Positions 17,748-27,890 are shown, counted from the stretch's first letter. The stretch is DNA of 46,784 bases from Bacteroidota bacterium (GCA_013289015.1 JABDAV010000013.1:1-46784), one strand, 5' to 3'. Numbers and translations are program-made. The notes: a model not told the origin generated them from the letters alone.

Positions 17748-18155
17748 ATGAAAAAAAATTTTACTCTTACATTAACCTTGTTCATTTTAAGTTCAGCCGC
17801 ATTTTCCCAATCGCTCTCCACACATGTTTCTTTCAACACACCTGACATAAGTGTAAGCTTTAATAAAGGGTATGTTGGCCGCGATGTTTCTTATTCAGGC
17901 TATGACAGAGATATGCAAATACAGCAAATTAACCAGGCGTATAATGAACAGGTTAACGAAATAATGAACTTACGCATCTCAGCAAAACGCAAGGTTGATC
18001 TTATCCGGCAATTACAAAAAGAAAGAAACGCAGGAATACAAAATGTGAATGAACGTTTCTGTGATAATAGCAGTGGTACTATCGACTACAACCGTTACTA
18101 CAATCATGACAATAAAGATTGGCATGATCAGGATGGCAGAGATTGGAAAAGATAA
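17748..18155 (+). CDS. Small secreted coiled-coil protein, function unknown
   Basis: About 135 aa when started at the ATG at 17748. An upstream in-frame TTG at 17715 would add 11 Asn/Gln/Lys-rich residues ahead of a clear signal peptide, so it was not used. The signal peptide (MKKNFTLTLTLFILSSAAFSQ) is followed by a beta-like stretch and then a predicted helix with QQINQAYNEQVNEIMNLR and KRKVDLIRQLQKER, suggesting a coiled coil. The tail is rich in Asp, His, Asn and Tyr (YYNHDNKDWHDQDGRDW), which might bind metal. I recognise no family. It is convergent with the MFS gene, with 51 bp between. Confidence 0.7.
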   Translation: MKKNFTLTLTLFILSSAAFSQSLSTHVSFNTPDISVSFNKGYVGRDVSYSGYDRDMQIQQINQAYNEQVNEIMNLRISAKRKVDLIRQLQKERNAGIQNVNERFCDNSSGTIDYNRYYNHDNKDWHDQDGRDWKR

Positions 18156-18206
18156 TTTTTTAAGCAGCGGTCACAAACAAAGCCTTTCTATTAATTTGGG
18201 AGGGCT

Positions 18207-19496
18207 TTATTGTTTATATTCTTCTGCAATAGGATCTGTAATGATGGGCAATTCAACCTGTGAAGCAGCAGCGTATTTTTTTTGCAACCGGTTAAATACA
18301 ATAAGAAATATTATAAGTATGGTTATCGGTATCAACGAAAAATAAAAAGCATTATGGCCACCATATTTATCAAATACAAACCCGGTAAGTAAAGAACCTG
18401 TGGTACCGCCAATAGCAGAAAATATAATGATCAACCCGGACATTACACCGTGTTTTGGTTTTGGTAATGCGCTTAAAATAACAGAATTAATCGCAGGATA
18501 AACCGGCGCTAACAGTAACCCGATCAATGGAAAAATATAAGCAGCAACAGGCGCATCCAGCCAGCCCGTAATATTTCTGCCCGTCTCATTTTTTGCAAGC
18601 GGCATTGCAACAAGAATCAGTAAAGCAGCTAAAATCAAAGTGCTAACCAATACATATAACCAGTTTAGCTTTTTTAAAAGAATGCCTGCAAGAAATCTTC
18701 CCAAAGCGGTTGAGCCCGCAAGAATACTTCCCATCTGTATGCTTAATACGGCAGGTAACAACAATACTTTATTATTGAAGGTTGGTAAAAAGTTTTGAAT
18801 GCTTTGTTCAATCAGTACATAAAAAAATGCAGAAAAAATAAATGCGATAACTATGGGTTCGCCCATTAATTTGAACATGTCAAGAAACCTGATTTTTTCA
18901 GGTTTGCCTGCATCTGATTTTGCAGAAGATTCGTCAAGCGGTGATGCAAGCAATAAAACGAAAGCCAGTAATGCCAACCCGCCCAGTAAGTAATAAGCCT
19001 TAAGCCAGGATGTAGATTGCGGCTCAGCATTATTAACAAAAGAACTGAAGATAAAATACAAAGAAAGATTTCCGATCATAAAAAAAGATTCAATAAAATT
19101 CATCATGCTTATATGTTCTTTTGAATCTTTTGTAACGATACCAATGGTGCTGTACACGCTCATTTTTATCAATGCAAAACAGCAACCAACAACTACAAAC
19201 AATAATTTAATTGCAAAAAAAGATGGCATGCCCGGAATAATAAAACATGCTATTGATACAATTCCCAATGCGCATAACATTGCTTTTTTGTAACCAAACC
19301 TTGTTATAGATGATGCCACCAGGAAAGAGAGAATGGCTATGCTAAGGTCTTTGCAAGGGTCGATCCATGCAGCGCCATTTTTAGAAATACCAAAATTATT
19401 TTGCACCTGCAGTATAGCAATACCTGAGCTGTTCAGTAAGATGGCAAAAACAAAATAATTAATGAAAAGCGATAGTTTGATCTTCCAGTTTTGCAT
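18207..19496 (-). CDS. MFS transporter
   Basis: A 429-aa inner-membrane transporter of the major facilitator superfamily. About twelve hydrophobic helices can be traced, with a central cytoplasmic loop near 195-210 (DESSAKSDAGKPEKIRFLD). A positively charged turn after the second helix (SITRFGYKKAML) takes the place of the classical MFS loop 2-3 signature. The likely role is uptake or export of a small solute or sugar, but the substrate cannot be read from sequence. No partner gene is adjacent. Confidence 0.85.
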   Translation of the reverse strand: MQNWKIKLSLFINYFVFAILLNSSGIAILQVQNNFGISKNGAAWIDPCKDLSIAILSFLVASSITRFGYKKAMLCALGIVSIACFIIPGMPSFFAIKLLFVVVGCCFALIKMSVYSTIGIVTKDSKEHISMMNFIESFFMIGNLSLYFIFSSFVNNAEPQSTSWLKAYYLLGGLALLAFVLLLASPLDESSAKSDAGKPEKIRFLDMFKLMGEPIVIAFIFSAFFYVLIEQSIQNFLPTFNNKVLLLPAVLSIQMGSILAGSTALGRFLAGILLKKLNWLYVLVSTLILAALLILVAMPLAKNETGRNITGWLDAPVAAYIFPLIGLLLAPVYPAINSVILSALPKPKHGVMSGLIIIFSAIGGTTGSLLTGFVFDKYGGHNAFYFSLIPITILIIFLIVFNRLQKKYAAASQVELPIITDPIAEEYKQ

Positions 19497-19613
19497 AGCA
19501 TCGTTTTGTAAGCAATGAAAATACGCAATACAATTTTCATTCAGAAAAATTTGAATGAACTATGATCAAGCCAAAGTGCAATAAGGAATTTTTTTGGTTA
19601 CAGGGAAATCAAC

Positions 19614-19662
19614 AATGGCATCACGATTGCGTCGCAACACTTGTACTTCAGTTTTTCATGGC
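19614..19662 (-). repeat. 49-bp dispersed intergenic repeat, copy B
   Basis: Read on the minus strand this segment begins GCCATGAAAAACTG, has GTACAAG in the middle, and matches the 49-bp copy at 8287-8335. It lies in the 193-bp gap between the DUF4136-like lipoprotein gene and the MFS gene, with no other gene or RNA visible there. Confidence 0.5.
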
Positions 19663-19689
19663 AGCAATGCTGTGAATGTACCTCTATAA

Positions 19690-20286
19690 TTACTTCGGGA
19701 ATTTTTTAAACATGTAATGGATCACTTCATTCACTCCCGCTTCGCTTGGTTGCTGAAAAGTCTCCAGTGTTTTTCCCTGCATCGAACTGCGCCAAACTAC
19801 TGCGCCCGTTTTAGGATCAATCATATCAATTACAAGCGAGCCTTCGCGCAGCGTATCAATACTCATTTTGCCTGCATATACAACAGGCTTATTATCGCTG
19901 CTGAAGACATAGATCTTTGCATCATTATCAAAAGCCGGTGTATAAACATTGGGATTATACTCAACATGCTGTTGCTGGTTTGCAGCATAAGTTCTGTTTA
20001 CAATAAGCCTATAGGTAAAGAAACAATCAGGATGTACAGTATCCCTTGTCATTCCTTTCTTGCTTAATTCCCGAACAGCGGCTGCGCTCATCAGTTTCTG
20101 CAGGTTTTGTTTATCAAACATTTTTGTAAATGCAGTATCTGTTGTTGGCTGAAACGCATAAGTTTTATACTGTGAATATCCATTCGGAGAAAGTTTCTCT
20201 GATTCATATAAAAATTCAGGTTTAGCACAACTGTTCACACATGCAACCACGAACAAAATAAAAAATATACGGAATGCCCTCTTCAT
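19690..20286 (-). CDS. DUF4136-like lipoprotein
   Basis: A 198-aa lipoprotein: leader with lipobox CVNSC and lipidated Cys20. The mature part starts with a Y-x-S-x-K-L segment and a KTYAFQP strand, has helix LQKLMSAAAVRELSKKGM, and later GSLVIDMIDPKTGAVVWRSSMQG, the pattern of DUF4136 proteins. The family function is unknown; the protein should be anchored in the outer or inner membrane facing the periplasm. It follows the permease array on the same strand, 96 bp after the last permease stop, so it could be the 3' end of the same transcription unit. Confidence 0.78.
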   Translation of the reverse strand: MKRAFRIFFILFVVACVNSCAKPEFLYESEKLSPNGYSQYKTYAFQPTTDTAFTKMFDKQNLQKLMSAAAVRELSKKGMTRDTVHPDCFFTYRLIVNRTYAANQQQHVEYNPNVYTPAFDNDAKIYVFSSDNKPVVYAGKMSIDTLREGSLVIDMIDPKTGAVVWRSSMQGKTLETFQQPSEAGVNEVIHYMFKKFPK

Positions 20287-20322
20287 AAGTATAATATTAG
20301 TGCAGCGGCAAATTAGCTTTAT

Positions 20323-20382
20323 ATTTCTGATTTCTGATTTTTCGATGTCTGATTTTACTCGCTACTTACTATTCACCATTCA
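20323..20382 (-). repeat. Array spacer modules after permease P1
   Basis: The 3' border of the permease array carries the same modules as the inner spacers: TTCTGATTTCTGATTT and CGATGTCTGATTTT, then heptads CTACTTA, CTATTCA, CCATTCA in phase with CTACTCC, which contains the P1 stop. The next start codon (20286) is 36 nt away, so the 8-nt spacing seen in the inner spacers is not kept here. Confidence 0.7.
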
Positions 20383-22812
20383 CTACTCCGTTCTCAAACT
20401 CTTAACCGGGTTTGCGATCGCTGCTTTTATTGTTTGAAATCCAACTGCAATACATGTTACAACAAGCGCAGATAAAACCGATACAGCAAAAACCCACCAG
20501 CTAATGGTTGTACGATAAGCAAAATCCTGCAACCATTTATTCATTAGTAACCATGCAACAGGTGCAGCAATAAAGAATGCAATTATTATCAATCGTAAAA
20601 AATCTTTCGACAATATGAATGAAATATCTTTTATAGAAGCACCGAGTACTTTTCGTATACCAATCTCTTTTGTTTTTTGTTCTATCATAAACGAAAGCAA
20701 TCCAACTAAACCGAGTATGTTTATTACGACAGACAAAAATGTAAACAGGTTAAATAATTGTTGTGTGCGCTTTTCATTCTTATATAATGAGGCAATGTGT
20801 TCATCTAAAAAATTACTTTCAAACAATTGATTGGGATAAACAGATGTCCATGCTTTTTCAATGGCGGATAATGTTTTTACAGAATAACCGCTGTTTAGTT
20901 TTATTCCCGCATCATAATAAAAGAAAGGGAATTCAACCATCAATACCGGCTTAACTGCATCATGCAACGAAGCTGTATTATAATCTTTTATCACTCCAAT
21001 CACCGGCGCTGAAATATCATTCATACCAAATGTTACATATTTACCGAGTGCATCTTGTGCAGATGAAAATCCAAGCGCTTTAACTGCTGTTTCATTTAAT
21101 ATAAACGCATATTGTTTTAAAGAATCCGGAATAACATCATCAACGTTCCGCTCATCATTTTCATCAAACCATCTTCCTGCTTTTAATTGTAAGCCGTAGG
21201 TTTCTAAATAATTTTTGTCTGCCGCTTTTACTTGTACATCAATTTTTTCTGAAGCATATTTTTCCTTGCGATTAAAACCTGTAAAAGCATTATTTTCTGT
21301 AACCGGCGCACCTAATGAAAAGCTTACACTGCTTACGCCAGGTATTGCTGATAATTTATCTTTCAGCAATTTTAACTGCACTGTTTTGTTTTCGGGAAGT
21401 GCTATATCAACCACATTATTTTTTGTAAATCCTAATGGCTGCGATTGTATAAAATTTATTTGCTTCGCCACTACAATTGCACCGATAATTAAAATCTGTG
21501 CTGTTAAAAACTGAAACACAACCAACCCTCTTCTTAAGGTAATAACAGATACTTTTGGTGTTATGATCTTGCTTTTTAAAGCAGTGAGAGGATTGAACCC
21601 GGATAAAACAAATGCCGGGTATAAACCCGATGACAACGAAACAAAAATCCATAGGCTAATTAAAAAAAGTGCACTGTTTATATGCAGCCAGTCAAGCGGA
21701 ATATTTTTATCGAGAAAATTATTTAATGGCGGAAGAAACATCTGCACAGATAAAGCAGCTGCAACAAAAACAAAAGCGGTAAGTAAAAAGGTTTCAGATA
21801 AAAATTGTATGATGAGATGCTTTTTTGCAGCGCCCATTGTTTTTCTAATCCCAACTTCTTTTGATTTTTTTATAGCAAGCGCCGTAGAAAGATTAGTATA
21901 GTTTATACATGCAGCAAAAATCAAAAACAAACCAATAATGCCAATTAAATACAGGTAACTGTAATTTATTGTATAGGAAGGATTGTTTGCAGCATATAAT
22001 TGGTTGTAGTGAATATCGGGCAAAGGCTGTAAGCTAAAGTTTGTGAGCGTTCCATCTTTTTTATTATTTAAATTTTCGTTGGCTATTAAACCTAATGCCG
22101 ATTGTACATGTTGCTCTTCGTTTTTATTTGGCACCCCTATATAAACAAATCCCGCCGCATTTAAACCCCATTGATCAAGCGGGAAGCCTCCAATAAATTC
22201 AGGTTTTAATGAAGCATATGAAATTAGCATGTTATACTGCAGATGCGAATTAACAGGTGCATCAGCAATTACAGCAGCAACTTGCAGGTCAACAAGATTT
22301 GCAATTTTTATACGCTTATCAATTGGATTTTCATCACCGAAAAATTTATGCGCAGTTTCTTCTGTAAGAATTGTAAAACCAGGTTCTGCCAACGCTCTTT
22401 CAATACTGCCTTGTTTTACGGTTAAAGGAAATAGTTTTGGAAAAATAGAATCAGCAAAAACAATATTTTGTTCTTTAAACTTTTTATTATCGAAAGAAAT
22501 AACATCTTCCTTTTGAAAATGAATTTGAGAAATTAATTTTTCACCCGGCATTGCTGCACGCAACGCGGTTGCAAGCGGATAAGGCGTTATAGGGCTGTAT
22601 GTTTTGCCTTCAGATCCGGTATTGCTTTTTACAATCCTGTAAATACTGATGTTCTTATTTGTTGATTTATCAAAGCTGGTTTCGTGCAGAATGATCAATC
22701 CAATTAATAAACATGCTACAACGCTTATATACAAGCCAATAAAATTGAGCGCAAAAAAACCTTTGTTCTTTTTTACATTACGCCATGCAGTTTTGAAATA
22801 ATTTTTAAACAT
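20383..22812 (-). CDS. Double-FtsX ABC permease P1 (MacB_PCD-type)
   Basis: 809 aa, the last gene of the array. Layout: membrane helix 1 at about 17-42, periplasmic MacB_PCD domain to about 280, first FtsX block with helices 2-4 (about 285-405), helix 5, a second periplasmic domain, and a second FtsX block with three helices over the last ~130 residues. The two cytoplasmic motifs that probably touch an ATPase are KSKEVGIRKTMGA (about 315) and QKTKEIGIRKVLGA (about 100 before the end). No Walker A or B motif is present. It is the most divergent at the first block (NYTNLSTALAIKKSK rather than the NFxNLxTARSxxRAK pattern). The C-terminus is the array-standard NPVKSLRTE. Confidence 0.93.
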   Translation of the reverse strand: MFKNYFKTAWRNVKKNKGFFALNFIGLYISVVACLLIGLIILHETSFDKSTNKNISIYRIVKSNTGSEGKTYSPITPYPLATALRAAMPGEKLISQIHFQKEDVISFDNKKFKEQNIVFADSIFPKLFPLTVKQGSIERALAEPGFTILTEETAHKFFGDENPIDKRIKIANLVDLQVAAVIADAPVNSHLQYNMLISYASLKPEFIGGFPLDQWGLNAAGFVYIGVPNKNEEQHVQSALGLIANENLNNKKDGTLTNFSLQPLPDIHYNQLYAANNPSYTINYSYLYLIGIIGLFLIFAACINYTNLSTALAIKKSKEVGIRKTMGAAKKHLIIQFLSETFLLTAFVFVAAALSVQMFLPPLNNFLDKNIPLDWLHINSALFLISLWIFVSLSSGLYPAFVLSGFNPLTALKSKIITPKVSVITLRRGLVVFQFLTAQILIIGAIVVAKQINFIQSQPLGFTKNNVVDIALPENKTVQLKLLKDKLSAIPGVSSVSFSLGAPVTENNAFTGFNRKEKYASEKIDVQVKAADKNYLETYGLQLKAGRWFDENDERNVDDVIPDSLKQYAFILNETAVKALGFSSAQDALGKYVTFGMNDISAPVIGVIKDYNTASLHDAVKPVLMVEFPFFYYDAGIKLNSGYSVKTLSAIEKAWTSVYPNQLFESNFLDEHIASLYKNEKRTQQLFNLFTFLSVVINILGLVGLLSFMIEQKTKEIGIRKVLGASIKDISFILSKDFLRLIIIAFFIAAPVAWLLMNKWLQDFAYRTTISWWVFAVSVLSALVVTCIAVGFQTIKAAIANPVKSLRTE

Positions 22813-22892
22813 AGAGAAAGTTTTAAATTGTATGTTCTATATCATAAGTTGAGAAATCATTTTACATCTTACTTCTCGCATCTTACATTTTA
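22813..22892 (-). repeat. Spacer P2-P1, heptad variant
   Basis: 80 bp. It lacks the 18-bp leader element, but the 8 nt before the P1 ATG are still pyrimidine-rich (CTTTCTCT, sense). Next to the P2 stop the sequence falls into heptads CATCTTA, CTTCTCG, CATCTTA, CATTTTA, CTACTCC. The period matches other spacers, with a different heptamer. Confidence 0.6.
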
Positions 22893-25292
22893 CTACTCCG
22901 TTCTCAAACTCTTTACGGGATTTGCAATAGCGGCTTTTACTGCCTGGAAGCTTACAGTAAACAATGCAATAAGTAATGCAATTGCACCAGCAACGGTAAA
23001 CATCCACCATTCTATATTGATATGATATGCAAAATCGGTTAACCAGTTTTGCATGAGATACCAGGAAAGAGGCGTAGCAATTACTACTGCTAATGCAACA
23101 AGCATTGCAAAATCTTTTGAAAGCAGCACAACAATGCCCGGAACGTTTGCGCCAAGCACTTTACGTATGCCTATCTCTTTAATTTTTCTTTCAACAACAA
23201 AAATGGAAAGGCCAAACAAACCGAGACACCCAATAACCAGCGACAAACCCGCAAATACATAAAATACACTCTGCATTGTTTGTTCATTATTATATTGCTG
23301 TCTTACGCGATCATCAATAAAAGAATATTCCAGAGGAACATCAGGTTCTATTGTTCTCCATGTCTTCTTTATGTGATCGAGCCCTTCGTCAATATGTTTA
23401 GCGTCGAGTTTTAAGGAAATTTCAGAACCTTGCTGTACATAAGTTATGCGCAGTGCTTCCACGGGTTTATGAAGCACTTCGAAATTAAAATCTTTAACCA
23501 CGCCCACAACATATTGTGCATTTACGCCTGTATCAAATCTTTTACCTATTGCATTCTCAGGCGTTTTCCAACCGAAGGTTTTTACGGCCGCTTCATTCAC
23601 AATTACAGCTTTGGTACTATCTGTTGGAAAATCTTTTGAAAAAAATCTGCCCGCTGCGAGTTTCATTCCGTAGGTATCAAAATAATCTGCATCAACACCC
23701 ATTGCATACAAGCTCGTAGAGATTTCATTTCCGTTAATGTCTTGCGTGGTTGTCCATCCATTTCCAAGCCCTCCAACAACATTTGCATTGTGTTGGCATA
23801 CATTCAAAATATATAGGCTTGATAAAAATTCGTTTCGCAGTGTGCTGTATTTATTTGTTACATTCTTGTCTCCGTAAAAATTTATATCAACAACTGCATT
23901 GTCATCAAAGCCGAGCGATTTGTTACTGATAAAACTCATTTGCTTTGAAATAATAATAATTGATGCCACCAATGCAATAGTTATTGAGAACTGCACCACC
24001 ACCAATGTTTTCCTGATAATATTTCCTTTCAAACTGTGTGTGAAATTTCCTTTCAGGATCAATGCAGGTTTAAAAGAAGAAAGTATTAAAGCAGGATAAA
24101 TACCCGCAATAACTGACAGCAATATCGTAAACTCAAGAAGCATTAAAATATTACCTGCATCAAGGTTGAATGTGTAAACCTGGCCAAGCCATTGTGAAAA
24201 ATATGGCAGCAATGTTTTGAACAATACAACGCCAATAAGAACTGCTCCTGCAGCAATAAGAAAAGTCTCTGTGAAGAATTGTTTTATCAACTGATTTCTT
24301 TTGGCGCCAATTACTTTTCTTACAGAAGTTTCTTTTGCTCTTTTAATGGCGCCGGCAGTTGTAAGGTTTATATAGTTAATGCAAGCAAGCACCAGAACGA
24401 TTAAACCAACAACAGCAAAAATGTTTACCCTTGCAATGCTACCGTTATTCGCATTATCATAACGCAGGTTCGATTTTAAATGAATGTCTTTTATCGGTTG
24501 CAGAAAATAGTGGTAAGACATTTTGTTTTCCTTCCAGTCTTTCTCAGAGTATTTTGCAACGATTTTATTAATGTCATTCTCCGTGCTTTTCCAGTTTGTT
24601 GCATCGGCAAGCTGCAAATAGGTAAGTGGCCAACCACCAACCCAAAAATTATCCATATCGAATTTGTAGTCATCCATCATTCTTTTTCTGAAGTAAGATG
24701 CCGGAAGTAACATGTCGAACTGCAGTTGAGAATTTGGCGGAGCATCGTATGCAACAGCAGATACCGTAAATGGATATTTATCATCCATCAATAATGTTTT
24801 CCCGATGGGGTTATCATTACCAAAATATTTTTTTGCAATGTGTTCGGTTAACACGATATCGTTTGACGATGAAAGACATTGCAATGAATTTCCTTTGCTT
24901 AATTTAAAACCAAAAAACCTGAAAAAATTTGAATCTACGATCTGAACATTTTGTTCAATAAAAAGATTATTGCCTGATTTAAATTTTCCCGAGTATGCAA
25001 AAGCACGGCAAGCAGATTTTACAGAAGGCAATAATTTTGGAAGCTGGGCTCCCAATGCAGGGCCGCTTGGTGCCTGCGAAAAAGATTCACTCTCACTTTT
25101 AAAAGTATTTGACACTCTAAAGATCGCATCGCCATTAGGATGAAAATTATCAAAGCTCAACTCGCGCTGCAGCCAAATACCTACAAATAAACATACAGTA
25201 ACACCAAGGGAAAGCCCTGTAATATTTAAAAGCGTAAAAACTTTGTTCTTAGAAAGATTCCGCCATGCAGTTTTGAAATAATTTTTAAACAT
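22893..25292 (-). CDS. Double-FtsX ABC permease P2
   Basis: 799 aa, starting MFKNYFKTAWRNLSKNK and ending NPVKSLRTE. The first cytoplasmic motif is RAKETSVRKVIGA (about 317), where the usual V-G-I is T-S-V; the second is RKIKEIGIRKVLGA followed by VVLLSKDF. The first periplasmic domain contains an unusually Trp/Tyr-rich stretch around 205-235 (MDNFWVGGWPLTYLQL). Helix 1 (LLNITGLSLGVTVCLFVGIW) starts near residue 21. The protein should sit in the inner membrane and be powered by a separate ATPase. Confidence 0.93.
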   Translation of the reverse strand: MFKNYFKTAWRNLSKNKVFTLLNITGLSLGVTVCLFVGIWLQRELSFDNFHPNGDAIFRVSNTFKSESESFSQAPSGPALGAQLPKLLPSVKSACRAFAYSGKFKSGNNLFIEQNVQIVDSNFFRFFGFKLSKGNSLQCLSSSNDIVLTEHIAKKYFGNDNPIGKTLLMDDKYPFTVSAVAYDAPPNSQLQFDMLLPASYFRKRMMDDYKFDMDNFWVGGWPLTYLQLADATNWKSTENDINKIVAKYSEKDWKENKMSYHYFLQPIKDIHLKSNLRYDNANNGSIARVNIFAVVGLIVLVLACINYINLTTAGAIKRAKETSVRKVIGAKRNQLIKQFFTETFLIAAGAVLIGVVLFKTLLPYFSQWLGQVYTFNLDAGNILMLLEFTILLSVIAGIYPALILSSFKPALILKGNFTHSLKGNIIRKTLVVVQFSITIALVASIIIISKQMSFISNKSLGFDDNAVVDINFYGDKNVTNKYSTLRNEFLSSLYILNVCQHNANVVGGLGNGWTTTQDINGNEISTSLYAMGVDADYFDTYGMKLAAGRFFSKDFPTDSTKAVIVNEAAVKTFGWKTPENAIGKRFDTGVNAQYVVGVVKDFNFEVLHKPVEALRITYVQQGSEISLKLDAKHIDEGLDHIKKTWRTIEPDVPLEYSFIDDRVRQQYNNEQTMQSVFYVFAGLSLVIGCLGLFGLSIFVVERKIKEIGIRKVLGANVPGIVVLLSKDFAMLVALAVVIATPLSWYLMQNWLTDFAYHINIEWWMFTVAGAIALLIALFTVSFQAVKAAIANPVKSLRTE

Positions 25293-25354
25293 AAAGGAAG
25301 ATTTCTGATGTCTGATTTATTGATGTCTGCTTTTCATTCACTATTCACCATTCA
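25293..25354 (-). repeat. Spacer P3-P2 with exact leader element and heptads
   Basis: The exact 18-bp element ATTTCTGATGTCTGATTT lies at 25301-25318, leaving 8 nt (CTTCCTTT in sense) before the P2 ATG. A second partial copy (TTGATGTCTGCTTT) follows, then heptads ATTCACT, ATTCACC, ATTCACT running into the P3 stop. Confidence 0.8.
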
Positions 25355-27736
25355 CTATTCCGTTCTCAAACTCTTTACGGGATTTGCTATTGCTGCTTTT
25401 ATTGCCTGGTAACTTACCGTTATAAATGCTATTAGCGTAGCTATTATTCCAGCTAATAAAAATGTCCACACACTTAAATTCATCCTGTATGCAAAACTTT
25501 GTAACCATTTATACATCCCGATTGCAGCGATTGGCGTAGCAATTAAAAACGCTATTAATACCAGCTTTAAAAAATCTTTTGATAAAAGATTTACAATGTT
25601 TGAAACACTGGCGCCCATCACTTTCCGTACACCAATTTCTTTTGTGCGCTGTATTGTACTATAAGATGCAAGGCCTAACAGGCCAAGGCATGAAATAAAT
25701 ATGGCGAGTATAGCGAAGTTTAGAAACAGGTTGCCGAACCTGTCTTCCGCACGGTATTGTTTATCAAAACTTTCATCTAAAAACGTATAATCAAAAGGCC
25801 TGTTTGGTATGATCCTGTTCCAGTTTGTTTCAATTGATTTTATAGTTGAAGGCAGATTTGTAGCTGCAACTTTTATAGAAATAAACTGATAACCACCCGG
25901 TTCAATACGTATGGTTAAAGGCCTGATAGGTTGTTGCAGACTTTGATAATGAAAGTCTTTAATTACACCAATAATTTTTCCCTGCCTCCCCCACTGGTCA
26001 AAATTTCTGCCGATAGCCTGTTGCGGTGATGTATATCCCAAAAGCTTTGCAGTGCTTTCATTTATCACCATTGCCTGTGTTGTATCGGTACCAAACTGCT
26101 TTGAAAATCCACGGCCCGCAATCACCTGCATTTTGTATTGAGTGAGGTAATCGAAATCAACAAAATAAACATCAAGGCTGGCCGTCTGCATATCGCCGTT
26201 TTTGTTTTGCACTTTTGAATAAGCGGTAGAGTTCCCACTACCGGGAACAGAACTGCAATACGAAGTGCTTAATACGCCGGGAATAGTTGATAATGATTGT
26301 TTAAATGCATCTTTATTATTGTCACCATTGGTATCAATTATCATCAGGTGGTCCTTGTCAAAACCAAGTTGTTGGTTGCGCATATATTTCATTTGATTAT
26401 ACACAACAATGGTTGAAATAATCAATGCAATTGAAATAGTGAATTGCAATACGACTAAAACCTCTCTTAATAAAATACCTTTTGTGCCGGTTGCAAATCT
26501 TCCTTTTAAAACAATAATTGGTTTGTAAGAAGATAAAACCAATGCAGGATAAATACCTGCAATACAACCAATGCCTAATGCAGTTAAGAACAATAATAAA
26601 ACATTGGATGGATGCTGAAAAAAACCTGTGCTGATTGTTTTACCAGCTAACTGGTTGAACAAAGGAATTAATATAATGGAGAGAATTACAGTTATTACAA
26701 AGGCGATCATGCACAACAAAATTGATTCACCGATAAACTGGCGCATGAGCTGTGTTCTTTCTGCGCCGGCTACTTTACGAATACCAACCTCTTTTGCACG
26801 TTCTGCACTGCGTGCAGTTGTAAGATTTATGAAATTGATGCATGCGATTAATAAAATAAAAACAGCAATGATGGAAAAAATATAAACGTTATAAATATTT
26901 CCGCTCGCACTGTCATCTCTTGTTGAACGCAGATACACTTCACGCAATGGTTCAAGAAAAAGCGTAAAGCTCATCTGTGCATCTTTCAACTGTTTGCCTG
27001 TATGAAAATCAAGAAACCTTGGAAATTTTGCCGCAAGCGATTGTGGGTTTGTTCCGGGTTTGAGTAACAGGTAAGAAACCAATCCGAAATTAGCCCATTG
27101 GCTGTCTAAAGAATTTCCATTTACCTGTTTTTGCGAAGACATAGAAACAATCATGTCTGCTTTGATCTGTGAATTTTCAGGTATATCTTTCATTACACCT
27201 GTTATGGTTGAATTGATGGCAGATCCTGTTAGCAAAACTGTTTTGCCGACAGGATCTGCATCACCAAAATATTTCTTAGCTGCAGTTTGAGAAAGCACAA
27301 TGCTCATTGGTTCTTTTAATGCCGTTCTTTTATCACCATAAATAAGCGGAAAATCAAAAATGTTGAACAAAGTTGAATCAGCCATTATAGTATTCTTCTC
27401 CTGGAACTTTATATCATCTTTCCTTACCAAAAAACTTTGATAACTAACACGTACCGCAGATTCAACTTCCGGAAAATCATTTCGCATATTTATCGCCATT
27501 GGTGCTGAAGTAGAACTCCAGTGCAACATATCTGAAGGCGTTTTAATATCGGTCACCACACGATAAATCCTGTCTGCTTTTGAATTGAAATCATCATAAC
27601 TTGTTTCAAAACTCACATACAGGTAAATGAGAAAACAGGCAGTCATTCCAACAGATAAACCCAAAATGTTTATGAATGAAAACACTTTATGTTTCCATAA
27701 ATTACGCATCGCGATTTTAAAATAATTCTTAACCAT
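25355..27736 (-). CDS. Double-FtsX ABC permease P3
   Basis: 793 aa with the variant start MVKNYFKIAMRNLWKHK, shared in style with P8, which suggests a subgroup. The first cytoplasmic motif is RAKEVGIRKVAGA (about 314), the second QRTKEIGVRKVMGA followed by VNLLSKDF. Around 155-165 it has the SQTAAKKYFGDADPVGK pattern typical of the MacB_PCD domain (x-x-A-K-K-Y-F-G-x-x-x-x-x-G-K), a segment conserved through the array. The C-terminus is NPVKSLRTE. Substrate unknown. Confidence 0.93.
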   Translation of the reverse strand: MVKNYFKIAMRNLWKHKVFSFINILGLSVGMTACFLIYLYVSFETSYDDFNSKADRIYRVVTDIKTPSDMLHWSSTSAPMAINMRNDFPEVESAVRVSYQSFLVRKDDIKFQEKNTIMADSTLFNIFDFPLIYGDKRTALKEPMSIVLSQTAAKKYFGDADPVGKTVLLTGSAINSTITGVMKDIPENSQIKADMIVSMSSQKQVNGNSLDSQWANFGLVSYLLLKPGTNPQSLAAKFPRFLDFHTGKQLKDAQMSFTLFLEPLREVYLRSTRDDSASGNIYNVYIFSIIAVFILLIACINFINLTTARSAERAKEVGIRKVAGAERTQLMRQFIGESILLCMIAFVITVILSIILIPLFNQLAGKTISTGFFQHPSNVLLLFLTALGIGCIAGIYPALVLSSYKPIIVLKGRFATGTKGILLREVLVVLQFTISIALIISTIVVYNQMKYMRNQQLGFDKDHLMIIDTNGDNNKDAFKQSLSTIPGVLSTSYCSSVPGSGNSTAYSKVQNKNGDMQTASLDVYFVDFDYLTQYKMQVIAGRGFSKQFGTDTTQAMVINESTAKLLGYTSPQQAIGRNFDQWGRQGKIIGVIKDFHYQSLQQPIRPLTIRIEPGGYQFISIKVAATNLPSTIKSIETNWNRIIPNRPFDYTFLDESFDKQYRAEDRFGNLFLNFAILAIFISCLGLLGLASYSTIQRTKEIGVRKVMGASVSNIVNLLSKDFLKLVLIAFLIATPIAAIGMYKWLQSFAYRMNLSVWTFLLAGIIATLIAFITVSYQAIKAAIANPVKSLRTE

Positions 27737-27890
27737 GGCTTAAAATTTCTGATGTCTGATTTAATGATTTCTGATCTATTTAGCCTCTGTCATTCAACTA
27801 ATAGCCAATGACTATATAGTTTTAAGTTATACGTTTTACATTATAAGTTTTCCATTTTCAAGTTTTCAAATTGCCGAATTATCAAATTGT
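27737..27890 (-). repeat. Spacer P4-P3, longest spacer
   Basis: 154 bp. The exact 18-bp element is at 27745-27762, again 8 nt from the P3 ATG, followed by ATGATTTCTGAT. The remainder includes a third module, ATTTTCAAGTTTTCAAATTG (27853-27872), which recurs with small changes in the next spacer at about 30308. No ORF or hairpin of note. Confidence 0.75.
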
